Shown here piece after piece: positions 11,280 through 22,479 of a stretch of 64,000 bases of DNA. The notes under the pieces are model-generated. The model did no database searches. It was not told where the DNA came from and was given only the letters and a program-made list of their open reading frames with translations. The DNA comes from Branchiostoma belcheri (lineage: Eukaryota > Chordata > Leptocardii > Amphioxiformes > Branchiostomatidae): positions 466,118 to 530,117 of the forward strand of contig NW_017804242.1 in assembly GCF_001625305.1 (NCBI RefSeq). The letters run 5' to 3'. Both the position numbers and the translations under genes were made by a program. How positions within the stretch are numbered: the stretch's first letter is position 1; each line of letters begins with the position of its first letter.

Positions 11280-12130
11280 TTCCTCAGTCAAGTTCAATCA
11301 ATCAAGCGGTGCACAGGAAATGAACCTGGGAGGTAAAGTTAATCATACCCCATAATTCTCCTTACATGTATTTCTACTAGTAGTACAGAAAAAGAAAGAT
11401 GAGTGGAGAAGAATATGGTGCAAAATATAAGCCTAAATATATATTAAGCCTAAAAGAACACTGCTTGCTACAAAATAAAATTACAAAACCTACTTATAAA
11501 AAATCCTCTGAGCTTCCAAAATTCAAGCTGTGCAAAAGAAATGAACGTGGTTGGCAAAGGCTCCATCAATTACACTCATCTCTGATACTTTTCTTTATAT
11601 GCACTAGCTACACGACAGTACAGAAAAAGATTGAGGAAAGAAGACTGTGGGCCAAGACGCCTAATATAACAGAAAACCTACTGCCTCTACAAAATAAGCA
11701 TTAATTATAAAACCTACTTCAAACTCCTCTGAGCTTCCCAAGTTCAAGCTGTGTATGTTAGAAATGAGCCTGGCTGGCAAAGGCTGCGTCAATCATACTG
11801 TCTCATACTTCATACTTCTCATATGCACTAACAGTACATAAACAGAAAGATATTGAGAAACGAAGACTACACTGTGGGCCAAGAAGCGTAAATGTAACAG
11901 AACACAACTTGCTACAAAACAAGCAAAACTAATTACAAAACCTACTTCAAACTCCTCTGAGCTTCCCAGACTCAAGCTGTGCCCAGGAAATGAACCTCAG
12001 GCACAAAAACTGCTGCATCAATCACACCCAGCACTTCTACATGTAGCTCTTTACACACGCAAAGAGTAAGAAAAATAAGCCTGGAGGGTTTCAACTCAAC
12101 AACCCTAATATAACAGAACACTGCTTGCTA
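11280..12130 (-). repeat. Tandem array containing copies of the 12.7 kb exon's 3' end
   Basis: The roughly 230-bp unit contains, on the minus strand, CTNGGAAGCTCAGAGGAGTT followed by TGAA and GTAGGT. This corresponds to the end of the exon at 12731-12943 (LGSSEEFE) plus its donor. Copies end near 11941 and 11711, and a decayed one near 11490. The open frames at 11399-11704 and 11793-11975 come from these units. Confidence 0.75.
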
Positions 12131-12274
12131 CTCAAATACAAGAATTGGAAGTCTTAGATCTACGTATACAAAGAAAATTTTAGAGTTAAGACTGCCTTCA
12201 GGGGACAAGACACAGGGGAACAAAATGAAGAAAGACTGACTGCAGCCAAAGGTTTTTCAAAGAATTACAGATAA

Positions 12275-12440
12275 CAGTTAAGTGCATGTATAAAGGTGGA
12301 CACTTTCAGGATGATCACTTGTTGCCATATATCATTCAATACTCTATAGTATCAACCAGGAAATTTTGTACATCCCCTACTGAAAATGTACAAAACCATG
12401 TGGTCTCATAACATTTCCAAAAGAAACAAAAAACAAGTTA
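12275..12440. repeat. Second copy of the 5655-5845 segment
   Basis: Shares AAGTGCATGTAT, GGTGGACA, ATCATTCAATACTCTATAG and TGTGGTCTCATAA in the same order as 5655-5845, and is likewise followed by the 48-bp minisatellite unit. Confidence 0.7.
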
Positions 12441-12565
12441 GATTTCAGCACCAGGGACAGTACCAAAAGGAAAAAAATGGTATTGTGAGAGATGTCAGCA
12501 CCAAGGACATCACCAAAAGGAAAAAACAGGTATGGGGGATTTCAGCACCAAGGACAGTACCAAAA
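12440..12565. repeat. 48-bp minisatellite, three copies
   Basis: Three units of TTTCAGCACCAAGGACAGTA-type sequence, the same family as 5845-6352. Confidence 0.85.
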
Positions 12566-12586
12566 TGAGCAAATCCTAAGACCTAC

Positions 12587-12643
12587 TTCAAACTCCTTGG
12601 AGCTGCCCAGGTTGAGGAGAAAGGGCGTTTCCCAGCTTTTCCT
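12587..12643 (-). pseudogene. Duplicated 3' part of the adjacent exon, donor intact
   Basis: This encodes RKSWETPFLLNLGSSKEFE in the frame of the main exon's last 19 codons and ends with the same donor GAA|GTAGGT. Against the main copy the codon changes are almost all synonymous, with one Glu-to-Lys change. The intron-side sequence (AAATGAGCAAATCCTAAGAC) is shared too, so exon end and intron start were duplicated with an offset of about 141-144 bp. It is preceded in frame by TGA and has no clear acceptor. A relic is likely; an alternative exon is possible. Confidence 0.6.
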
Positions 12644-12730
12644 TCACATCTGTTACTGTTGCATATATGTACTAGTATCATCATCTTAGCATCGCATAAT
12701 ACTACAAAATGAGCAAATCCTAAGACCTAC

Positions 12731-12943
12731 TTCGAACTCCTCCGAGCTGCCCAGGTTGAGGAGGAAAGGCGTTTCCCAGCTCTTCCTGCGGATGGTTTTG
12801 GAGGCGGGTCTGGTTCTCTGAGACGGGCGGAACCAGCGCTTGAAACTCCCCGTGGTGGAGCGGTGGCCCGGTCGGATACTCCGTGTACGGGACGTGGAGT
12901 TGTACAGGATGAAGTCGTCCGAACCGATCGTCACCTTCCTCAT
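12731..12943 (-). CDS. Coding exon, 71 codons; start of an isoform or internal exon
   Basis: The minus strand gives an open frame MRKVTIGSDDFILYNSTS...LLNLGSSEEFE ending at a usable donor (GAA|GTAGGT, phase 0). Third codon positions are overwhelmingly G or C (GTG, ATC, GAC, TTC, CTG, TAC, AAC, TCC), unlike the AT-rich flanks, so coding is well supported. ATG at 12943 is preceded in frame by TAA, which favours a first coding exon (alternative promoter or second gene). An acceptor just inside it (GAGGAAG|GTGACG) would also be in phase with the exon at 17274-17324. The product is basic and Ser/Arg-rich, with R-R-K-S-W near residue 52. No family recognised. Confidence 0.75.
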
Positions 12944-12989
12944 GGTTTAAATTTATTGCTAAAATCTTCGTCTTCTTGTCACTTTCTGA

Positions 12990-15770
12990 GGATTACCATG
13001 GTTAGAACGGAAACTGCTGGTCCACAGGCATCGTAACTATAACCCATACTTCTTCTGATGACTACAATTATGGTAGATCAGACATAAAAACAGTTCCCAC
13101 TCAAGGTTTCCTTCTTGTCGCTTGTCACTTTCCGAGGACTATACTGATTACAACTGAAGCAGCTGGTCCAGAGGCATTGCAAATATAACCCATACTTCTT
13201 CTGATGATGGTAGATAAATCATGTCTTCAAGATATTTGAGGAGCAGATGCGATGAAGACAGCAGAAAGATACTTCTCACTGTGGGTTTCCCTTTTGTTGA
13301 TTGTCAGTTTACAATTACAAGGACTACACTGGTTAGGACTAAAGCACCTGGTCCATAGACGTTGTAATTATCACCCGTACTGGTTCTGATGACTCCAACG
13401 ATGGTAGATTCATGCTTCCAAGATGTGAATTCATTAGCAGATTTAGCAGACGCGCTGAATACTACAGAAAAACAGTTCCCGTTGCAGGTTTCCGTCCATC
13501 TAGTTGAAAGTCAGTTTCCAAGGATAAATGTCCATCGGTATCGTAATAATAACCACACTTCTGCCAGTGACACGGAGTAGAGATTCATGCCCCCAAGAGC
13601 ATCAGCTCAGCAGATGAACAGTTCCCAATCCAGTCTTTTCCAGAAGTGCAATGGTTACAGATCAGAACTGAAGCAGCTGGTCCTTTGGTGTTGCAATAAT
13701 AATAATAACCATATTTCTATCAGTGCCTCTGGGTACTACTAGACGCATGCCCCCAAGATGTATTCAGCTCAGCCTACGTGATGTAGACGACAGATGAACA
13801 GTTCCCAATCCAGGCTTTCTCATCAGGACCTAAATGATTAGATTACTGCAGCAGCTGGTCCATAGGTGTCATAATAAGATCTTTCTGCCAATGATTCCAC
13901 GCAGGTACAATCAAATTAATGCCACCAAGATATTACATTCAGCAGCAGACGTGGGGATGTGAACAGTTCCTACTCCAGGCCTCTCTATTGACTGGAGCTA
14001 CCTGGACTCCGGAAAAGTGCCCCTCACAATGATTAGATTTTTACCTGAAGCGGTCGGTCCATACAGATTGCAATAACAATACTTCTGCCAGCCACTACGG
14101 GTAGATTCCTGATGTTTGCCATATGTATTCAGCAGGAGACGTACACGTACGTGGTGGTGTAGACTGCAAAAGCACAGTTCCCTCTCCAGGTTTGCTCCGG
14201 TGACTTAAACTCCCAGGGCTCATCAGGATTAGAACTGGAGCATAAACTGGCTCATAATTCTTAAACTATGCTTCTTGAACTGCCAATGATTCACGTTTCC
14301 ATATAAATGTACATTCAGGAGCAGACTGCAAAAAAACAGAACCGGCAGTTCATATACTCAAGGCTGAGCTCTGGTTCCAACTCCAGTCTCCAGTGACTGA
14401 AACTCCTTTGGCGCCAGATTAGAATTGAAGCATCTGGTCCAAAAACGTCGTAATTCTAATCGTACTTCCACATCTGCCAATCATTCATCCCTCTGTAAAT
14501 ATACATTCAGGGGTGCATGTGGCATAGGCTGTAATATTTATAGAAGAACTGAACAGTTTCCACTCCAAGTTCCTCTGTTGACTGAAACTCCCTGGGCTCA
14601 GGATTAGCTCTGAGGCGGCTGGTCGGTAAACATTGTAATTCTAACCGTACTTCTGGAACTGCCAATAATTCATTCCTCCATATAAATGGTACATTCAAAA
14701 GTGGATGTGGCCCAGAACTGAACAGTTCGAACGTTCTGTCTCCAGGCTCCTTTAGTGACTGAAACTCCTTGGGCGCCAGATTAGAATTGAGGCAGCTGGT
14801 CCATGGACATCGTAATTCTACTTCTGTTTTTGCTGATGACTCGGCATAGATTCACGTCTATATCATAATATATATTGAGAAGCAGACAGTGGAAGAATAG
14901 TTCCTTCTCCAGGCTCCTTTAGTGACTGAAACTCCTTGGGCACCAGATCAGAATTGGAACTCGGGCAGCTGGTCCATGAACATCGTAATTCTAACCATAC
15001 TTCCACATCTGCCAATGATTCATAACTCGATATAAATGTACAGTCATCGTCCTGTATATTCAGGAGTGGACGTGGCATAGACTTTAAAAGAACTGAACAG
15101 TTCCTACTACTCCAGGCTCCTCCGTTGACTGAAACTCCCTCCGCTGACAGGATTGGAACTGGAGCAGCTGGTCCATATAAATCGGAATTCCCGTACCGTA
15201 CTTCAGTCTACATCTGCGGACGATTCAGGCCTCCATATAAATGTACATTCAGGAGCAGACTCCGTCTGAATGTACATGTATAGTCAAGAGTAGACTGCAA
15301 AAGAACAGTTCCCTGTACTGTAACTCCAGACTCCAGGCTCCAACTACCCAAGCATAGCAAGTCCCGCTCACAGTCACAATGACAACTGGTCCATAAACGT
15401 CATAATCTTATCCATATTAAATTTTCTGCCGATGACTAAGAGTGGATTCATGAGACCCCAAGATGCATTCAGCAGCAGAATGATGTGGCATAGACTGTGT
15501 TCATACTCCTGGCTCCAGGACTGGTGACTGAGTGAAACTACCCGAGCATAGAAAGTCCCGCTCACAATGACAACTGGTCCATTATCGTCATAATCATATC
15601 CATATTTCTGCCGATGACTAAGAGCGAATTCATGTCCCCAAGATGCATTCAGCTGCAGAATGATGTGGCATAGACTGTTAACAGTTCATACTCCCGGCTC
15701 CAGGGCTGGTGACTGAGTGAAACTACCTGGGCATAGAAAGTGCCCCACTCACAGCGGAGGCGAACACGCA
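12990..15770. repeat. Long degenerate tandem array, about 185-bp unit, about 15 copies
   Basis: The landmark CAGCTGGTCCATA(G/A)ACGT, then CGTAAT(T)CTAACC, recurs near 13018, 13165, 13350, 13520, 13677, 13856, 14055, 14245, 14431, 14609, 14790, 14968, 15160, 15388 and 15574. Between these lie GAACAGTTCCCACTCCAGG and ACATTCAGGAGCAGA blocks in constant order. Copies are strongly diverged. The 60-70 codon frames inside it are repeat shadows. Confidence 0.85.
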
Positions 15771-15849
15771 TTGGACCGAGCAAATCTGACGTCAATAGAC
15801 TGTAGGTTGATGGGTGGCACACGTTTCGCCCAACTGGAAATTCCCGCAC

Positions 15850-16640
15850 AGATGAATCAGGCCCTGGTATCGCTGGATTAACCCAGAAAGTTCCTCTTTA
15901 CATTCGGGGCAATTCAGATCGCAGGATAATCACAGCCCCATCAGGCAGAAAAGAGTTATAACCTCCCCGCCGACACAATGGATCGTTCCCAGGTTGAAAC
16001 TGTTTCACCCAATAGATGCAGGAAGAAATTACTTTCCACAAAAACCCAGGCCACACAAACCCATGCTATCGCTGGATTAACCCTGGCGGATTTATGTTCG
16101 TCTTTACATACAGAGCAGCTCAGATCGCACGATAATCACAACTCCATCAGGCAGGAAAGAGTTATAACCTCCCCACCTACACAATGGATCGTTCCCAGGT
16201 TGATTACCCCAAACTGTTTTGCCCAACAGATGCAGGAAGACATTACTTTCCACACAAACCCATGCTATCGCTGGATTAACCCCGGTGGATTTATGTTTGC
16301 CTTTACATACAAAGCAGCTCAGATTGTATGATAATCGCAACGCCATCAGGCAGAAAAGAGTTATAACCTCCCCGCCGACACAATGGATCGTTCCCAGGCT
16401 GATTACCCCTAAACTGTTTCGCCCAATAGATGCAGGAAGAAATTACTTTCCACACAAACCCAGGCCACACAAACCCATGCTATTGCTGGATTAACCCTGG
16501 TGGATTTATGTTCATCTTAACATACAGAGCAGTTCAGATTGCACGATAATCGCAACCCCATCAGGCAGGAAAGAGTTATAACCTCCCCGCCGACACAATG
16601 GATCGTTCCCGGGTTGATTACCCCAAACCGGTGGAGCACA
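15850..16640. repeat. Tandem array, about 200-bp unit, four copies
   Basis: CGCTGGATTAACC recurs near 15871, 16070, 16268 and 16482. Each copy is followed by CATACAGAGCAGCTCAGAT, GCAGGAAAGAGTTATAACC and ACAATGGATCGTTCCCAGG. Conservation is much higher than in the adjoining 12990-15770 array, so this one expanded or homogenised more recently. Reading frames of 80-117 codons here are artefacts. Confidence 0.9.
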
Positions 16641-16707
16641 GCCCCGGCATTATCATCCGGTAATTGCCAGATAAAGCCGCGATCCATCACACGGCTGGGT
16701 CGGGCGG

Positions 16708-17192
16708 CAGGGCTCGAAATTCAGTTTGAAAAAGAACAAATTTTGGGGAAATATCTAGAATGATCATTGTTCCCATTCTAATGTCTATAGATAACAAAAC
16801 ATATTAATTGTATTGTATTGTCAGCAGTACTCTGTGAAATTCATTATTAGGAATAGGTGCACTGGCGCACCCAACCTTCATGTAAAACATTGTTTTTGTA
16901 AGTTTTGTAAGTGACAATGATTTTATCATTTCTCTGACACTTATAATATATGACTGTGCTGTATACTAATAATATACATTTAACATCTTTACAAATGTAA
17001 ACCTACAAAAATACTTATGCAGAAAAAATTGGGTACACTAAGGTGCACATGCACCCAGCATTTCAAGCCCTGCGTAACTTTACATTTAACACCTTTACAT
17101 ACCAAGCACCAACAGAAAAAAATTGGGTGCACAGCTTCAAATTTGGATGCACTAGTAGTAAGGTGCACATGCACCCAGTATTTCTAGCCCTG
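16708..17192 (+). mobile_element. GTGCACCC-type MITE with duplicated right end
   Basis: Left end CAGGGCTCGAAATTCA at 16708; right end ATTTCAAGCCCTG at about 17072. About 120 bp of the right end are repeated immediately after it (to 17192, ending TTTCTAGCCCTG). Confidence 0.8.
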
Positions 17193-17273
17193 GGAACAGG
17201 GGGAACGAGTTTAGCATCACGGGCTCACGTTCAGAACATATTAGTCCCAGGGTTCAACTGAAGCCAAAGTGAC

Positions 17274-17324
17274 CTTGAAACGTGTGTATGCGGTGTCCTC
17301 CGCAGATTGCCCTTGAAGTTCCAT
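17274..17324 (-). CDS. Coding exon, 17 codons, phase 0-0
   Basis: The minus strand shows acceptor CATACAG| then MELQGQSAEDTAYTRFK and donor TTCAAG|GTCACT. It is in phase with the upstream exon at 21247-21298 and is flanked by AT-rich repeat DNA. The donor is weak (GTCACT), so this is the least certain internal exon in the chain. The Met is internal, not a start. Confidence 0.5.
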
Positions 17325-17788
17325 CTGTATGTATAATATCTGTGTAGGACTCACAGATAAACATTACAAGACCTGGCAGTGAGTAAGGCTGCCGGCCGCA
17401 AAAACAGGAGGAAAAAGTGCTGCATGCAGTAGTTTACAGTTCAACAACCCTGCTGAATTTACATTTATGTACTACATGATTGTAGATGATGTGAACAAAT
17501 TCATTCAGCTCACATCATGGATGCTGTCAGGGCCAACATATGAATGAGCATTTTACAGTGGCCTGCATCGTTTTGAGAATAATTTAGGTCAGGAGAAAAA
17601 TTTCAAACCCTTTATGATATTTGATGCCAGAATGTAGATGGTACAGATATCAGTAGGTCTCAAGTTGCTATGGGCTAATACGTAGTGAACTTGACAAATG
17701 TAAATATCAATATTTTTATTCCAGCAATCAATTCTGTATCTATTGTCACAATAGGAAACACTATATGTTAAATGATGGGTGCATATGC
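17325..17788. other. Intronic sequence, nothing assigned
   Basis: AT-rich DNA with a short GC-rich patch near 17390-17420. No exon or element supported. Confidence 0.3.
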
Positions 17789-19430
17789 AGGGCTCAAAAT
17801 TCATTTTTGAGCAAACATGCTGCAACTAACCTAAAAGTTGAGGGCAACACAAGAATTTGGGGTGCACAACCTTTTTTTAATAAGTAGAATGGCAGCAAAC
17901 ACAATAATTTATTATTGCAAACCTTGTCTCCTCTCTTCAGAGCTTGAATTTGAAATTTTACCAATTCTACAGCTAACCTTTTAAAATCTTTAACAAGTCA
18001 CACAGCAAAGTTAACTTAAATTTCACTATTTTCTCCACACTTAACCAGTCACAATGACTCAGGCACTTCAGCTGTCTCAACATCACATATGATAGTATCA
18101 TACAATGTATATTATGACACCATAAATTTTTCTCATCAAACCTGGTATCAGCTGGAGCATCGTTCAGACAGCTATTCCACGCACCAGCTCTTCACAGCAC
18201 AGAGATCTGATACCGACTCTCAGAAAAAAATTCAAGCCCTGCGTAACTTTATATTTAACACCTTTACATACCAAGAAAACAGAAAAAAATTGGGTGCACA
18301 GCTTCAAATTTGGGTGCACTAAGGTGCACATGCATCCTGTATTTCAAGGTCTGGGCGGGAACAGCAGTCATACAGCAAAGTTAACTTAAATTTCACTATT
18401 TTCTCCACACTTAACCAGTCACAATGACTCAGGCATTTTAGCTGTCTCAACATCACATAATGATAGTATCATTATAATGTATATAACACCATAAATTTTT
18501 CTCATCAAACCTGGTATCAGCTGGAGCATCGTTCTTAACAGCTCAGTCAGCTATTCCTCGCACCACTTCTTCACAGCACAAAGATCTGATACTGACTCTC
18601 AGAAAAAAATTGGGTGCACTATTAAAGGTGCACAAGCACCCAGCATTTCAAGCCCTGCGTAACTTTACATTAAACACCTTTACATACCAAGCACCAACAG
18701 AAAAAATTGGGTGCACAGCTTCAAATTTGGGTGCACTAAGGTGCACATGCATCCTGTATTTCGAGGCCTGGGCGGGAACAGCAAAACTTAAGTCATACAG
18801 CAAAGTTAACTTAAATTTCACTATTTTCTCCACACTTAACCAGTCACAATGACTCAGGCACTTATGAGCTGTCTCAACATCACATATGATAGTATCATAA
18901 TAATGTATAATATTATGACACCATAAATTTTTCTCATCAAAGTTGGTATCAGCTGGAGCATCGTTCTTAACAGCTCAGTCAGCTATTCCACGCACCACTT
19001 CTTCACAGCACAGAGATCTGATATCGACTCTCGGAAAAAAAATTCAAGCCCTGCGTAACTTAACATTAAACACCTTTACATACCAAGCACCAACAGAAAA
19101 AAATTGGGTGCACAGCTCCAAATTTGGGTGCACTAAGGTGCACATGCATCCTGTATTTCGAGGCCTGGGCGGGAACAGCAAAGTCATACAGCAAAGTTAA
19201 CTTAAATTTCACTATTTTCTCCACACTTAACCAATCACAATGACTCAGGCATTTTAGCTGTCTCAACATCATATAATGATAGTATCATCATAATGTATAT
19301 AACACCATAAATTTTTCTCATCAAACCTGGTATCAGCTGGAGCATCGTTCTGAACAGCTCAGTCAGCTATTCCACGCACCACTTCTTCACAACATGGAGA
19401 TCTGATACCGACTCTCAGGGGAAGACTAAC
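17789..19430 (+). repeat. Tandem array (370-430-bp unit) that incorporates MITE ends
   Basis: The left half of a GTGCACCC MITE (17789 to about 18000) is followed by four copies of a unit starting CAGCAAAGTTAACTTAAATT at about 18003, 18372, 18799 and 19190. Three units carry the MITE right end (AATTCAAGCCCTGCGTAACT ... GGTGCACATGCATCCTG). The array therefore grew after the insertion and carried part of the element along. Confidence 0.8.
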
Positions 19431-19544
19431 ACCATTATCACCTCTTCACAGAAGCAGAAGATTGATAGTATAATACTCCTGAATCTGCTCAGTATATCAT
19501 ATCATAATCTACGTGGCAGGGATCCATCACACAAGTAGCAAGTT

Positions 19545-20640
19545 CCAGGGTTCTCATAGGAATTTTTTTTTTTATTCTTTGACATAAAAAGACACAAAAA
19601 TTGAACCATCCAGGTAATAATACAATTAGTAACGGAAAATGATACAGAACATAGAAATAATAATAATCAATTATTTGTATATAATAAATTAATAATCAAT
19701 TACTTAACAATCATTAATTAATTATCTGTAGAAATCATTTTTTTGATTATAATCATTCTCACAGGAATTTTTCACAGTGTAGTGGTCTGAGGTAAAGCAA
19801 GCTGTGGGTTATGTCCTTATAAGATATTTACTACATTAGGAGGTTTGGTATTGAAGACTCCCTGAAATATTATAAAAGCAGTAAAAAGAGTTCCTTTACT
19901 CATTACAATAGCAGGGTTCTCACAGTAATTTTTCACAGCATATACATAATATACTATAATATAGGGGTCAGGTACAAATGTAAAGCAAGTTGTGCATTGA
20001 GCCCCTACGATATGACTACAGTTGGAGGTTTGGTATTCTCCCTGAAATATCATAAATTAAAGCAGTAAAAAGAGTCCCTTTACTCATTATAACAGCAGGG
20101 TTCTCACAGGAATTTTTCACAGTGTAGGGATCAGGTAATGCTTAGGTCACATTTCCAAACCGGGGCCCGGCCGGGCTGCTTGTTTGAACGAAAAATTAAC
20201 AATTCATATCAAAAATATACAGAAATAGTGCCCATGATTGTTGCTAAGAACTTTTCTGCGTTTTGTTGTCTTTCAAATTGTATTTTTCGTTCCAAAAAGC
20301 TGCCCGGTTGGGCCCCGTGTGGGAATTGTGAGCTCAGCATAAAGCAAGCTGTGCGTTCAGTCCCTACGATACAATAGGAGGTTTGGTATTCTCCCAGAAA
20401 TGTTATGTAAGTTTTCACAGCATAGGGGTCAGGTACAGAGGGACAATTTTCCACGGCGCAAGCCGCGCAATGAGTCCCAAAGACATGGCATCTAGTATTC
20501 TCCCGAGAAACTTTAAAACTTATTACCCTCTGACAACACATTATTTCCCCCCAAAAGAAACATCCTACTAATACACTGGTTGAAAGACAGGGTAGGGGGG
20601 CCAGATTACAGTATTGTGGGATGTACAAATCACAGCATAG
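19545..20640. repeat. Tandem array, about 180-200-bp unit, about five copies
   Basis: The landmark GGTTCTCACAGGAATTTTTC then ACAGTGTAGGGGTCAGGTA recurs near 19553, 19756, 19917, 20100 and (after an insertion) 20411. AAGCAAGCTGTG and GGAGGTTTGGTATTCTCCC lie between. The MITE at 20137-20338 interrupts one copy. The tail (20590-20830) turns into short GTAGGGGGTCCAAAT repeats. Confidence 0.85.
20137..20338. mobile_element. MITE with long terminal inverted repeats, Harbinger-like
   Basis: The left end TGCTTAGGTCACATTTCCAA, CCGGGGCCCGGCCGGGCTGC and GAACGAAAAAT are mirrored at the right by ATTTTTCGTTCC, GCTGCCCGGTTGGGCCCC and TGGGAATTGTGAGCTCAGCA. The flanks read TAA on both sides, compatible with the 3-bp TWA duplications of PIF/Harbinger elements. 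It sits inside a tandem-array copy. Confidence 0.7.
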
Positions 20641-20831
20641 GGAGCCCTACAGCCTACACTCAAACAGCCTAGTGAGAAACCTTAAGTCAAATTTTATTTC
20701 TCCCCCAAAAGAAACACCCCAGAAAGAAGAGTAGGGGGGTCCAAATTACAGTATAGGGGGTCCAAATCACAGCGTAGGGGGTCCAAATTACAGCATATAC
20801 AGTAGGGGGTCCCTACAGCCTACGCTCAAAC

Positions 20832-21102
20832 AGTGTTCTGTATAACAGGAACTTTCTGACTAATTTGCATTATCTTGTCTTGACTTGTCAGACTTTTGTT
20901 CCCTATTCCCAAAAATTGTCTTCACTTTATTTGCATATCAATCAATAGTTTGTGCTTATAAACCTGCATTTCTCCTCTGGTCTCTCAGACACTGACGAAA
21001 GCTAGTGGATACTAGCTGAAACGTCTGACCGTTTCCAAAATCATATCCAGTTGCTGGAGTAACTGTAATCATCATATTACCTGGATGTCTAACCTTCATC
21101 GA
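20832..21102 (+). mobile_element. Penelope-like element terminal repeat, isolated copy
   Basis: Matches the minus-strand end of the element at 28902-29447 over its whole length. It includes CTGTATAACAGGA..., CTAATTTGCAT(C/T)ATCTTGTC, TTATTTGCATATCAATCAA, the GACGAAAGCTAGTGGATACT stem and the 3' end CCTGGATGTCTAACCTTCAT. It carries a hammerhead-like core at 20992-21035. Confidence 0.75.
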
Positions 21103-21246
21103 CGTAAGTGAGAACCATGGTAACTATCACGATCAGTCTTCAGACCGGCTCACAAACCCTTCATAAAGTTTTCCTGCCTTCCAGGCAAAAAGCAGCAAAG
21201 GAGTATTAAAGTCATATCAGGTACAGCTTGGAGAGAGAACGTTCAC

Positions 21247-21298
21247 CTTTCCGTCAATCAAACGTGCCCTGCCTTCAATTATTGCATCAAAATTCACA
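21247..21298 (-). CDS. Coding exon, 17 codons plus one split base
   Basis: The minus strand has a very good acceptor (TTTTCTCCTCTTGCCACAG|), a leading T that completes AGT with the exon at 22998-23066, then VNFDAIIEGRARLIDGK and donor GGAAAG|GTGAAC in phase 0. The other two frames are closed by stops. Embedded in non-repetitive sequence just below the Penelope repeat. Confidence 0.75.
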
Positions 21299-21359
21299 CT
21301 GTGGCAAGAGGAGAAAATACATAGCCTCAAGGAAGAAAGGTCTAACAGGTAGTGAATGA

Positions 21360-21829
21360 CATGTAATGTTAATGGATTTCAGGGCTTGCTATACATTATA
21401 TAACCACCTGTGTATCTTACACTACAAGCTAGTATAGGTAAAATTTATGATGTTGATTATGTAATAATTATAGTATACATTGTTGAACATGTATTGTCCA
21501 CAAGACATCAGTTGTATTTTCCTTGACTGTGTCTTATAATAGTACAATTACAATCATGTACTACAAAGTATGCAATTCCACTTTTGGCTGCCTACTTAGC
21601 CTTACTAATTATTTATAAACCATTCATTCGTTTATTCATTTATTCACTGAAAATTGGAGTTGTGCAAGCTCTTTAGTAATACTCCTATAATTGATTAGTG
21701 CAGTGGGTTTTTTAACATGCATACTGTAGGTGTAGCTCTCCTAAAACTCAGGACCCTTAAAGCTTGGCTTTATGTTCCATCAAGGAGGACTTTCCTAACT
21801 GAAGCTACATGATTAGAAACTCATTTTCA
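21360..21829. other. Intronic AT-rich sequence
   Basis: No element or exon recognised. Confidence 0.3.
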
Positions 21830-21935
21830 CCTGAGTCGAGCGAGAAAGTAGGTGTAAATTAAAATGCCTTTCCAAAGGGCACAACACTGGGGCCTGCGTA
21901 AGGGATTTCAAACGCAGAATCTCCAGACTCTCCAT
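21830..21935 (-). mobile_element. SINE core fragment
   Basis: The plus strand reads TGTAAATTAAAATGCCTTTC, then CAAAGGGCACAACACTGGGG and a degraded GAATCTCC. This is the same order as the core of the SINE at 24258-24503 (TGTAAAGTGCCTTTCCCAAG, GACACAACGTCGGGGC). It lies directly upstream of a LINE fragment. Confidence 0.55.
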
Positions 21936-21939
21936 GTAT

Positions 21940-22206
21940 GCCATGCCTTCAAGTACCAGAGTTATCAACCAAGGATTGAGGTGTTCAAGAATTCATTCTT
22001 TCTCAGAACCATCGCAGAGTGGATCTCGCTGTCACCAAGTACAGCAGGGGCATTGTCATTAGATAGCTTTAAACATGTCTACAGTTGGATGTTCAAAGGT
22101 TAGGTGTAACAAGTCGATCGGTGTAATGTAGCCAGGTGCTGCCGAGGCGCATGCCTGTGAAGCTGATGTGTTACGCTGAAGGGCGGTTATACCGGCTATA
22201 CAGATA
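21940..22206 (+). mobile_element. LINE 3' end with ORF2 C terminus
   Basis: The frame to a stop at about 22103 reads NSFFLRTIAEWISLSPSTAG...LSLDSFK, the standard C-terminal block of CR1/L2-like LINE ORF2 (N-S-F-F-x-R-T-I-x-x-W-x-x-L-x...S-L-D-x-F-K). The 3' UTR follows (GGTTAGGTGTAACAAG) and then the tail TGTGTTACGCTGAAGGGCGG + TTATACCGGCTATACAGATAC. Severely 5' truncated. Confidence 0.8.
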
Positions 22207-22479
22207 CATTAAGTCAACGACCCTAAACACAAGACCTCCTTGCCACCTCAATGCGTGTACATGGCAGATAGATGATTTACATCTGTGTGTCCCTGTAGAG
22301 TGCAAACCGTAAAGCCGTGAGAGCACATCGTCGTTTCTTATTCACCGAATCAAGGACGGTGAGTGGCCTACATACGCCAGAATACACCGGCAGGCATACA
22401 TGTAAACCATGGGGGATTGTGGGGGCAAAAGTTTTCAGGTCAGCAGTTTGTTTTTATCACTCACTCGACAGGTGTTTTT

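Noticed and set aside
15978..16763. Frames of 74-117 codons with repeated RVITSPPTQWIVPRLITP
   Set aside because: They follow the 200-bp tandem unit exactly and change frame with unit length.
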